From positions 10,998 to 34,928 of the forward strand of contig DMXM01000012.1 in assembly GCA_003482905.1 (NCBI GenBank): a DNA stretch of 23,931 nucleotides, written 5' to 3'. This document shows positions 14,971-21,418 of this stretch, piece after piece. The DNA comes from Elusimicrobiota bacterium (GTDB taxonomy: Bacteria; Elusimicrobiota; Elusimicrobia; Elusimicrobiales; UBA9959). The notes under the pieces are model-generated. The model worked only from the letters and a program-made list of their open reading frames with translations. It made no database searches and was not told where the DNA came from. Within the stretch, counting starts at the first letter, position 1. Every line of letters starts with the position of its first letter. The position numbers and the translations under genes are program-made.

Positions 14971-15003
14971 AAGCCCCCTCACAGTTTTGTAAAATTAGAT
15001 CGT
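14967..15003 (+). promoter_or_regulatory. possible promoter of the squalene/phytoene synthase gene, short-leader type
   Basis: TTAAAA (14967-14972), 17 bases, TAAAAT (14990-14995), then 8 bases to the ATG at 15004. No Shine-Dalgarno sequence lies between, so the transcript would be leaderless or nearly so. The -35 box overlaps the anmK stop codon. Confidence 0.45.
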
Positions 15004-16074
15004 ATGGAAAAACGCGAAAGGGCCATCCTGTCAGGCGACATCAAGAACATCCTTAAACACGTTTCACGCACGCTTTACCTAAGCGTGAATATTCTGCCCG
15101 AACCGGTCAGGTCCCCAATGGGGATGGGGTACCTGCTCTGCAGGATGATGGATACCGTGGTGGACTCGCCGGCCATCAAGGCCGGGGAAAAACTCTCGAT
15201 ACTCGCCATGATGCGCGGCGTTCACAAGCCGGCCAACGCGGCGGCGGTCGCCGCTAAAGTCCATGAGCTGGCCGCCATGGCGCCGGCGCGCGGAGAAAAG
15301 GAACTGCTGCTGAAGTTCGGCCGTATCCTGGCGCTCTACGAAAGGTTCCCGGAGGCGGAGAAGGAGCTCTTTTCGCGGCTGCTCGACTCCGTGGCCTCCG
15401 GCATGGAAACGGACGTGCGCACCTTCCCTGGCGGGGCTCCTAAGGCGTTCGGGACGGCGCAGGACCTGGAACGCTATTGCGCCCTTATCGGCGGCGCGCC
15501 GGGGGTTTTCTGGGCCAGGCTTTACCGCGAGGCCATCAGGCGCTCCACCCGCTCCGTCTCCGATTTCCCGTCCGAGAGGGACGCCGAGATGATAGGTTCT
15601 GCCTTGCAGATGACCAATATTTTAAAGGATATAGCGGCGGATCTGCGTATCGGTCGCTGCTACCTGCCGCAGTCTGACCTGGATTCCAAAAACCTCAAGC
15701 CGGGGGACCTGCTGGACCCGGCCAACATGGGCCGCCTGCGCGACATCGCGCGCAAGTGGATGGGCTGGGCTGTGGACCGCCTGGACCAGTGCGAGGCTTT
15801 CGTTCTGGCCATCCCCAAGACCGAGCTCGCGCTCAGGGCCGCCGTCATCTGGCCGGTTTACTGGGCTATGGACACGCTGGAGGCCGTGGCGCATTCCAAT
15901 CTGCTGGACCCCGTCTCCAGGCCGCGCATCCGGCGCAGCCGTATTTACTCCACTATCGCGGCTACGCCGCCGCTGCTGCTGAGCAATACGGCCTTCGCCC
16001 GCGGTTACCGCTTCCGCCGCGAAACGCTCATAGTTTCCATTACGGGCGGGGATTACGAGGGGAGGGCCATATGA
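15004..16074 (+). CDS. squalene/phytoene synthase-family enzyme
   Basis: 356 aa, all-helical trans-isoprenyl diphosphate synthase of the head-to-head type. First aspartate motif CRMMDTVVDS (Asp50, Asp54) and second LQMTNILKDIAADLRIGRCYLP (Asp209, Asp213) are both intact, so Mg-dependent condensation of two prenyl diphosphates is expected. The DTVVD form is closest to the DTxED of squalene synthases, with Val in place of Glu. A late hydrophobic stretch (about 318-330) could be a membrane contact. Substrate (farnesyl or geranylgeranyl diphosphate) and product (squalene, dehydrosqualene or phytoene) cannot be told, and no cyclase or desaturase is nearby. The end overlaps the OmpA-family gene by 4 bases. 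Confidence 0.85.
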   Translation: MEKRERAILSGDIKNILKHVSRTLYLSVNILPEPVRSPMGMGYLLCRMMDTVVDSPAIKAGEKLSILAMMRGVHKPANAAAVAAKVHELAAMAPARGEKELLLKFGRILALYERFPEAEKELFSRLLDSVASGMETDVRTFPGGAPKAFGTAQDLERYCALIGGAPGVFWARLYREAIRRSTRSVSDFPSERDAEMIGSALQMTNILKDIAADLRIGRCYLPQSDLDSKNLKPGDLLDPANMGRLRDIARKWMGWAVDRLDQCEAFVLAIPKTELALRAAVIWPVYWAMDTLEAVAHSNLLDPVSRPRIRRSRIYSTIAATPPLLLSNTAFARGYRFRRETLIVSITGGDYEGRAI

Positions 16075-16559
16075 AGATCTCAACGTGCCTCTGCGCGGTG
16101 TTTCTGGCCTTTTGCGCCTGCGCCAGGCAGATAAACCCGGCCGAGAGGGAGGAGGCGCGCAGGGCCGCCCTTGAGCTCCAGGGGGTGATGGATATGGTGT
16201 CGTCGCGCCAGGTCCCGCCGATAGAGTTCGAATTCAATTCCGCGCGGCTTATCCCGTCGTCCTACGCGCTGCTGGACAAAGTGGCGGCCATACTGCTGGA
16301 ACATAACCGGCTGAAGCTGGTGGTCACCGGGCATACCGACTATATAGGTTCCGAGGAGTTCAACGAGACTCTTTCCATCCAGCGCGCCGGGGCGGTAAAG
16401 TTCTATCTGGCCGAAAAGGGCGTCCACCCCGATTCAGTGAAGGTGTATGGTTACGGGGAAACTATGCCGGTCATGAAGGGGTATACGGACCGCGCCCGCG
16501 CGTTGAACCGCCGGGTGGAGTTCCGTATAACCACCCGCGACTGGGGTACGGTATATTGA
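16071..16559 (+). CDS. OmpA-family envelope protein
   Basis: 162 aa from ATG 16071, with GAGGGGAGG upstream and a 4-base overlap (ATGA) with the preceding gene. A short hydrophobic leader with three cysteines (LCAVFLAFCACARQ) suggests export, possibly as a lipoprotein through Cys17, though the lipobox is imperfect. Residues about 52-157 form an OmpA C-terminal peptidoglycan-binding domain: IEFEFNSARLIPSSYALLDK, LVVTGHTDYIGSEEFNETLS, QRAGAVKFYLAEKGV and ALNRRVEFRI, including the Asp and Arg that hold diaminopimelate. It likely links an envelope layer to peptidoglycan. It is too small to be a barrel OmpA and resembles Pal, but no tol genes are adjacent. Confidence 0.85.
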   Translation: MKISTCLCAVFLAFCACARQINPAEREEARRAALELQGVMDMVSSRQVPPIEFEFNSARLIPSSYALLDKVAAILLEHNRLKLVVTGHTDYIGSEEFNETLSIQRAGAVKFYLAEKGVHPDSVKVYGYGETMPVMKGYTDRARALNRRVEFRITTRDWGTVY

Positions 16560-16577
16560 GGTTTTAAAAGAAATTTA

Positions 16578-16616
16578 AAAGAAGAGGGCCCGCCGTGAAA
16601 GCGGGCCCTCTTCTTT
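16578..16616. terminator. bidirectional intrinsic terminator
   Basis: AAAGAAGAGGGCCCGC (16578-16593) and GCGGGCCCTCTTCTTT (16601-16616) form a perfect 16-bp stem with a 7-nt loop. It separates the OmpA-family gene from the convergent obgE gene. Its outer A/T-rich stem closely resembles that at 9673-9714. Confidence 0.9.
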
Positions 16617-16628
16617 GCCGGGCGCGGA

Positions 16629-18002
16629 TTAGTTGTCGCCGAACTCCAGGTCGAATTTCCTGTACTTGTAGGCAAACTTGGTCGGCCTTCCCGCCGGCGG
16701 GGTGGCGTCGGTCCACTGGAATTCGCGGGCGCCCACGCGCACCATGTCCCCTGGCAGGGCGCCGGCTTTCTTCAGCGCCTTATCCAGGCCTATGATCCGG
16801 AAGACGCGGTGCAGCCGGTCCCAGGAGTCGGGCTGGTTGAAGTTGGTCATGGCTATCAGCTTCTCTATCTTTATGCCGGTGGCTACATAGACGCCCTCGG
16901 AGTCCAGGGTGATCCTGAACCCTTGCGCCGGAGGTTTTAAAGGAGCGGGGGTGGCCTCCGTGGAGGCCTGGTAGAGGTCCTCCGCTTTTACCGCGGGAAG
17001 CAGCTTGATGATCCGGTCCAGCAGCCTGGTCACGCCCTTGCCTGTAGCCGCGGAAATAACGAAGATCTCCCGCTTCTTGAATTTCTTCTCCAGGGTTTCA
17101 AGTACTTTGTCCGCTTCCGGCAGGTCGGACTTGTTGAGCACCAGGATGGTGGTCTTTTTCGCCAGCAGCGGGTGGTAGTCCTTAAGTTCTTTCTCTATCA
17201 CGCGCACCGCTTTTTCCGGCTTCATGCCGGCGAAGCCGCGCGGGTCCACAAGGTGCACCAGTATCTTGGTCCTCAGGATATGCTTAAGGAACATTACGCC
17301 GAGGCCTTTTCCGTCGTGAGCCCCTTCTATGAGGCCGGGGATGTCGGCGGCGGCGAAGCTTTTGCCTTTATGACTGACTATGCCTATATTAGGGTTGAGC
17401 GTGGTGAAAGGATAGTCCGCTATCTTGGGCCGGGCCGCGGAAATGGCGGCAAGCAGCGTGGATTTTCCCGCGTTCGGCAGGCCCACAAAGCCTACGTCCG
17501 CCAGCACGCTCAGTTCCAGGCGGGCCTCGAAGTCCTCGCCGGGTTCGCCGTTCTCCGAGATCTTGGGGGCCGTATTGAAACGCGTCTTGAAAGCGGTATT
17601 GCCGCGCCCGCCGCGCCCGCCTTTGGCCACCAGGAAGCGCTGGCCGTGGGTCTTCAGGTCCACCAGCATGACGCCTTCCCTTTTGATCAGGGTGCCGCAG
17701 GGCACATAGACGGTCTTGTCCTCGCCGTACGCGCCGTCCTTGCGGTTGCCCTTGCCGTTGCTGCCTTCGGTCGCCGTTATGTGCGGGTGGCAGGCGATCT
17801 CGGCCAGCGTAGTGATATTGGCGGAGGCTTCGAACCAGATGCTGCCGCCGCGGCCGCCGTGGCCGCCGTCCGGCCCGCCGTAGGGGATGAACTTTTCCTT
17901 GCGGAAAGAGCAGGCGCCGTTGCCGCCATTGCCCGCTTTTAGGTAAACGCGGGCGGTATCTATGAAACCCGCACCGACGCGGTAATCTTGTATTTTGGTC
18001 AT
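16629..18002 (-). CDS. obgE: Obg-family GTPase
   Basis: 457 aa. N-terminal glycine-rich Obg domain (about 13-165, AGNGGNGACSFRKEKFIPYG and GGPDGGHGGRGG). The GTPase domain has P-loop GLPNAGKST (174-182), switch II AADIPGLIEGAH, NKSD (290-293) and SAATGKG. A C-terminal OCT domain (about 355-430) and a short tail follow. Obg acts on the 50S subunit during ribosome assembly and in growth control. About 12 extra residues precede the usual Obg start; no internal ATG or GTG fits better, so the ATG at 18002 is kept. No Shine-Dalgarno sequence is at a proper distance, and a promoter ends 6 nt before the ATG. It follows rplU-rpmA, the common order. Confidence 0.96.
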   Translation of the reverse strand: MTKIQDYRVGAGFIDTARVYLKAGNGGNGACSFRKEKFIPYGGPDGGHGGRGGSIWFEASANITTLAEIACHPHITATEGSNGKGNRKDGAYGEDKTVYVPCGTLIKREGVMLVDLKTHGQRFLVAKGGRGGRGNTAFKTRFNTAPKISENGEPGEDFEARLELSVLADVGFVGLPNAGKSTLLAAISAARPKIADYPFTTLNPNIGIVSHKGKSFAAADIPGLIEGAHDGKGLGVMFLKHILRTKILVHLVDPRGFAGMKPEKAVRVIEKELKDYHPLLAKKTTILVLNKSDLPEADKVLETLEKKFKKREIFVISAATGKGVTRLLDRIIKLLPAVKAEDLYQASTEATPAPLKPPAQGFRITLDSEGVYVATGIKIEKLIAMTNFNQPDSWDRLHRVFRIIGLDKALKKAGALPGDMVRVGAREFQWTDATPPAGRPTKFAYKYRKFDLEFGDN

Positions 18003-18008
18003 AAGAAT

Positions 18009-18037
18009 ATAATAAAAAACCTCCTGAACGCGGTCAG
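18009..18037 (-). promoter_or_regulatory. possible leaderless-type promoter of obgE
   Basis: On the minus strand CTGACC (18037-18032), 17 bases, TATTAT (18014-18009), then 6 bases to the obgE ATG. The -35 box lies in the loop of the rpmA terminator hairpin and the -10 begins at the end of its T-tract, so the two signals overlap. Confidence 0.45.
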
Positions 18038-18051
18038 CACCCAGGAGGCTT
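18014..18051 (-). terminator. intrinsic terminator between rpmA and obgE
   Basis: On the minus strand AAGCCTCCTG and CAGGAGGTTT form a 10-bp stem with one G-T pair and a 15-nt loop, followed by a run of six T. The AGGAGG here belongs to the hairpin and is 17 nt from the obgE ATG, too far to be its ribosome-binding site. It would reduce rplU-rpmA read-through into obgE. Confidence 0.7.
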
Positions 18052-18066
18052 TTACCCTTTGAAAGG

Positions 18067-18330
18067 TTATTTCTTCGCGGCGGGGTAAACGCTGATCTGC
18101 TTCTTACCGCGTTTGGCCCACTCGAATTTAACGACGCCCGTCACAATGGTGAACAGGGTGTCGTCAGAAGCCCGCCTGACGTTTTCGCCGGGCAGGAACT
18201 TGGTGCCGCGCTGGCGGACCAGGATCTCTCCGGCGTTCACGGTCTGGCAGCCGTAGCGTTTGACGCCAAGGCGCTGGCCATGACTGTCGCGTCCGTTAGT
18301 GCTGGAGCCTTGTGATTTTGTACTGGCCAT
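18067..18330 (-). CDS. rpmA: 50S ribosomal protein L27
   Basis: 87 aa, full length. The family core GSSTNGRDSHGQRLGVKRYG followed by VNAGEILVRQRGTKFLPGENV is clear. The flexible N-terminal tail (MASTKSQGSS) reaches the peptidyl-transferase centre in the ribosome; there is no Firmicutes-type cleavable extension. AGAGG lies just upstream of the ATG. It follows rplU by 68 bases. Confidence 0.97.
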   Translation of the reverse strand: MASTKSQGSSTNGRDSHGQRLGVKRYGCQTVNAGEILVRQRGTKFLPGENVRRASDDTLFTIVTGVVKFEWAKRGKKQISVYPAAKK

Positions 18331-18398
18331 ATTGAACCTCTGTTGTAAATCGTAGGGTGACTGGCCCGTGAGGGCGCCTTCCGACGAAAAGCCAAAAA

Positions 18399-18710
18399 CT
18401 ATGACAACTGGATATCTTTAACTTCTATCTCAGTCAGTTCCTGGCGGTGGCCCGAGCCTTTTTCGTAGGCTTTCTTCGTCTTCTTGCGGAAAACGATTAT
18501 TTTGGGGCCCTGGAGATGCCGGACGATCCGGGCGGTTACCTTAGCGGAAGGAGCCTTGGAGGCCGGGGCGCTTTTCTCGTCCTGCGAGGCAGACCACAGT
18601 GCTTTGAAGGTCACTTCTTCGCCTTCTTTGACCGTGAGCTTTTCAACCTGCAGGATTTCGCCGGGGACTACCCAGTACTGCTTGCCGCCTGTTTCAATGA
18701 TTGCGTACAT
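18399..18710 (-). CDS. rplU: 50S ribosomal protein L21
   Basis: 103 aa from ATG 18710, the start that gives the universal MYAIIETGGKQYWV opening; a longer in-frame version from 18800 adds 30 residues unlike any L21 and is rejected. The 23S-rRNA-binding end shows KIIVFRKKTKKAYEKGSGHRQ. A variable Ala/Ser/Lys-rich insert sits at about 44-60. No Shine-Dalgarno sequence is present; a good promoter ends 9 bases upstream. Confidence 0.97.
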   Translation of the reverse strand: MYAIIETGGKQYWVVPGEILQVEKLTVKEGEEVTFKALWSASQDEKSAPASKAPSAKVTARIVRHLQGPKIIVFRKKTKKAYEKGSGHRQELTEIEVKDIQLS

Positions 18711-18748
18711 AGTATGTATATGATACCAAAATAATCCGGGGGTGGCAA
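18711..18748 (-). promoter_or_regulatory. rplU-rpmA promoter, nearly leaderless
   Basis: On the minus strand TTGCCA (18748-18743), exactly 17 bases, TATCAT (18725-18720), then 9 bases to the rplU ATG. With a start point about 7 nt past the -10, the leader would be 0-3 nt. No sign of an L21 mRNA leader element is possible in so short a leader. Confidence 0.6.
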
Positions 18749-18874
18749 ATAAAAAAATGGAGTATAACAAGGGACGGCGGCGGAGTTGCTGTATGGTCAT
18801 TATACAAAATCGGGGATGCGCCCGGGCCGTCTTCGCGCCCGGTCCTCATGCAGCGTCGGGCCGTTCCGCCTTTT

Positions 18875-18904
18875 TTGCTTTCCCCGGCCCATAAATATTA
18901 GAAT
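18875..18904 (+). promoter_or_regulatory. possible promoter of the MscS-related gene
   Basis: TTGCTT (18875-18880), 18 bases, TAGAAT (18899-18904). The ATG is 26 bases further on behind a proper GGAGGAA site, so this would be a conventional leadered transcript. Confidence 0.4.
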
Positions 18905-18930
18905 ACCTCTGTCAATCCACGGAGGAAATA

Positions 18931-19617
18931 ATGATCAAGGACCTTGCCGAGCTTTTCGTACAGCCTATACTCAATATGTGGGACAAGTTCGCCTCCTACG
19001 CGCCGAACCTCGTCGCGGCTTTTCTTTTCATCCTTTTCGGGCTTTTCATCGCCCGCGTGGTCAGCTCGCTGCTGGAGCAGTTCCTGCGCCGCGTGAAGCT
19101 GGATTCCTATACCAGCAGCGTCGGCATAAACGAACTGCTGATCCGCTTCGGCTTCGGCAAGTCGTTCGCGCACCTGCTGGCCTTTATCACTTACTGGGCC
19201 CTGCTGCTGGTCTTCTTCGTGACCGCCTCCAACGTCCTTAATCTTACCGTGATCTCGGATATCCTGGAGAAGTTCGTGGTAGTGTTCCTGCCGCGCCTGG
19301 TGGCGGCCATCTTCATCGGCTTCGGCGGCCTGATGTTCGCCAGGTTCATGGCGGACGTTGTGACTAATTCCGCCACCGCCAACAATCTCAAGGGCGGCCG
19401 CTCGCTGTCCAAGATCGTCCACTTCGTGATAGTCGTCTTTACCCTCATTTCCGCCATAGAGCAATTGGGCATAGAGATGAAGATGATCCGTAACGGGGTG
19501 AATATCCTGTTCGCCTCCATGGGGCTGGCTTTAGCCATAGCGGTGGGCCTGGGCGCCAAGGATATAGCGCACAATCTCATAAAGGGCATGTTCACGGAGA
19601 ACAAAGAAGAGAAATAA
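18931..19617 (+). CDS. short MscS-related/TM-helix-repeat membrane protein
   Basis: 228 aa, start marked by GGAGGAAATA. About five hydrophobic helices: around 27-48 (LVAAFLFILFGLFIARVVSS), 83-105, 115-140, 163-180 and 192-208. The segment FASMGLALAIAVGLGAKDIAHNLIKG resembles the pore helix of mechanosensitive MscS channels (Gly/Ala-packed, GLGAKD). The protein ends about 12 residues later, so the cytoplasmic MscS beta domain and vestibule are missing. This layout resembles proteins with the conserved TM-helix repeat (CmpX-like) rather than full MscS. An osmotic or membrane-tension role is plausible but unproven. It is monocistronic, ending at a strong terminator. Confidence 0.75.
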   Translation: MIKDLAELFVQPILNMWDKFASYAPNLVAAFLFILFGLFIARVVSSLLEQFLRRVKLDSYTSSVGINELLIRFGFGKSFAHLLAFITYWALLLVFFVTASNVLNLTVISDILEKFVVVFLPRLVAAIFIGFGGLMFARFMADVVTNSATANNLKGGRSLSKIVHFVIVVFTLISAIEQLGIEMKMIRNGVNILFASMGLALAIAVGLGAKDIAHNLIKGMFTENKEEK

Positions 19618-19626
19618 GCCCGCCCC

Positions 19627-19674
19627 CGCCAAAGAGAAGCCCCGGGAACCGTTCCCGGGGCTTTTTCTTTGGCG
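19627..19674. terminator. bidirectional intrinsic terminator
   Basis: A long hairpin: the core AAGCCCCGGGAA / TTCCCGGGGCTT has a 3-nt loop, and the outer arms CGCCAAAGA / TCTTTGGCG continue past a small bulge. It lies between the MscS-related gene and the convergent rpoD. Confidence 0.9.
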
Positions 19675-19685
19675 CGGGCCCGTTG

Positions 19686-21395
19686 TCAGTCCAGGTAATC
19701 CCTAAGCATCTTGCTGCGGGACGGATGGCGGAGCTTCCTGATGGCCTTGGCCTCTATCTGGCGCACGCGTTCGCGGGTCACGCGGAAGATCTTGCCCACT
19801 TCCTCCAGGGTCCGCGGGTAGCCGGTCTCTATGCCGAAGCGCAGTTTTATGATCTTGGCTTCCCTGTCGGTCAGGGTGTCCAGGATCTTGGTCACCTCGC
19901 GGCGGCGGAGCAGGTCTATGGCCGAATGGGAGGGGGGCAGCCCGGTCTTGTCCTCGATGAAGTCCTCAAGGTGGGAGTCCTCGTCCTCGCCTATCGGCGT
20001 GGACAGCGAGATGGGGTCCTGCATGATCTTCAGGGCGTTCTTCACCTTGTCCATGGAGATATGCATGTGCTTGGAATATTCTTCTATCATCGGGTCGCGC
20101 CCGAATTCCTGGCGGTACTTGCGGGTAACTTTCATCAGCTTGCTGACCAGTTCTTTCATATGCACCGGTATGCGGATGGTCCGGGCCTGGTCGGCGATGG
20201 CGCGGTTGATGCTCTGGCGGATCCACCAGGTGGCGTAGGTGGAGAACTTGAAGCCGCGCTTGTATTCGAACTTTTCCACGGCCTTCATCAGGCCCAGGCC
20301 GCCTTCCTGGATCAGGTCGGACAGCTCCAGGTTGGAGTTCACGTGCTTTTTGGCGATGGAGACCACCAGGCGCAGGTTGGCCCGGATCAGCTTCAGCTTG
20401 TCCTGCAGGATCTGGTCTTCGAGGAAGGTGATCTTGTCGTTCAAGGACATGAAGTCGTCGGGGTTTATCGGGAGCGTGCGGATAAGGTGATGCTCGCGTT
20501 CCTTTACGGCTTTTATGTTCTCTAACGCGGCCTCCACTTCCGCGGGGTTATAACCCCATTTGGATTTGAAGGCGGAGGGGCGGAGCTTGCCGCGGCCCAC
20601 CAGTTCGTGGTCGAACTGCAGCTTTACCAGGTCTCCGTAGACCTTCTGGTACTTCTCCAGCTCCAGGCGGTACTCGCGGATCTTGTGGGCCAGGTTCTTG
20701 ATCTTGTTGGTCAGGCGCTTGATCTTCTCCTGGTTCAGGTTCAGGTTGATGATGTTCTTAACGATGTCCTTGCGCTTCTTGTCGATGACGGCTTCCGTCT
20801 TCTTGCGCATCTCGTTGGAGAGGGAGGGCCTTTTGGCGCGCTCGGTCAGCTTGGCTATCTCGCGCTCGGTGCGGGTGATGAGCTGCGCTATGTTCTTCAT
20901 CTTGCGCTTCATCGCCGAGAGCTCCTGGTTGGACTTGCGGCCGCGGGGCATCAGCTCCTTGGTCGTCATCTCGTCCTGCTCTATCAGGGTTTCCCAGTTG
21001 CGGATCTCGCGCATGGTGATGGGGGATTCCAGCACCAGCATGCGCAGCTCGCGCTCGCGCTCGCGGATGTTGCGGGCCAGGGTGACTTCCTCGTCGCGGG
21101 TCAGCAGCGGCACCTTGCCCATTTCGGACAGGTACATGCGGATGGAATTGGATACGTCCGGGGTGGCGCTCCATTCCTCGGTGTAGGCCTCGCGCTCCGA
21201 GGCGGCCACCATCTTGAATTTCTTGCGGTCCACGACCTCTATGCCCAGGTCCTCCAGCGTCCCCATCAGCGTGTCTATTTCCTCGCTGGACATGGACGCG
21301 TTCGTCAGGGAACGGTTCATCTCCTCCAAGGTGATGTAGCCGTGCTCTTTGCCCAGTTCAACCAGGTCGCGTAAAGCTTTTTTTGCCTGTGCCAT
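19686..21395 (-). CDS. rpoD: primary RNA polymerase sigma factor (sigma-70/RpoD)
   Basis: 569 aa. Region 1.1 (about 5-60), region 1.2 (about 83-115, SIRMYLSEMGKVPLLTRDEE), a long charged helical non-conserved region (about 125-325), and region 2 with DLIQEGGLGLMKAVEKFEYK and the -10-binding FSTYATWWIRQSINRAI (about 384-400). Region 3 covers about 413-490. Region 4.2 has the -35-reading helix-turn-helix TLEEVGKIFRVTRERVRQIE (529-548). TAGGAGA lies before the ATG, 23 bases after dnaG, so the two form one transcript. Region 2.4 and 4.2 residues look standard, consistent with the TTGACA/TATAAT-like promoters seen in the window. Confidence 0.97.
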   Translation of the reverse strand: MAQAKKALRDLVELGKEHGYITLEEMNRSLTNASMSSEEIDTLMGTLEDLGIEVVDRKKFKMVAASEREAYTEEWSATPDVSNSIRMYLSEMGKVPLLTRDEEVTLARNIRERERELRMLVLESPITMREIRNWETLIEQDEMTTKELMPRGRKSNQELSAMKRKMKNIAQLITRTEREIAKLTERAKRPSLSNEMRKKTEAVIDKKRKDIVKNIINLNLNQEKIKRLTNKIKNLAHKIREYRLELEKYQKVYGDLVKLQFDHELVGRGKLRPSAFKSKWGYNPAEVEAALENIKAVKEREHHLIRTLPINPDDFMSLNDKITFLEDQILQDKLKLIRANLRLVVSIAKKHVNSNLELSDLIQEGGLGLMKAVEKFEYKRGFKFSTYATWWIRQSINRAIADQARTIRIPVHMKELVSKLMKVTRKYRQEFGRDPMIEEYSKHMHISMDKVKNALKIMQDPISLSTPIGEDEDSHLEDFIEDKTGLPPSHSAIDLLRRREVTKILDTLTDREAKIIKLRFGIETGYPRTLEEVGKIFRVTRERVRQIEAKAIRKLRHPSRSKMLRDYLD

Positions 21396-21418
21396 TGTGA
21401 TCTCCTAATACCCGAATT

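Noticed and set aside
14032..14982. 316-aa open frame on the minus strand
   Set aside because: Antisense to anmK, whose motifs are unmistakable; it is a by-product of high G+C codon use.
17172..17942. 256-aa open frame on the plus strand
   Set aside because: Antisense to obgE; no family features.
18020..18026. AGGAGG as ribosome-binding site of obgE
   Set aside because: It lies 17 nt from the ATG and is the 3' arm of a terminator hairpin.
18786..19241. 151-aa plus-strand frame starting before the MscS-related gene
   Set aside because: It runs out of frame into the MscS-related gene, which has the better ribosome-binding site and membrane-helix pattern.
20607..21374. 255-aa Leu/Val/His-rich open frame on the plus strand
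   Set aside because: Antisense to the charged helical region of rpoD (Glu/Lys codons read backwards give Leu/Phe/Val).
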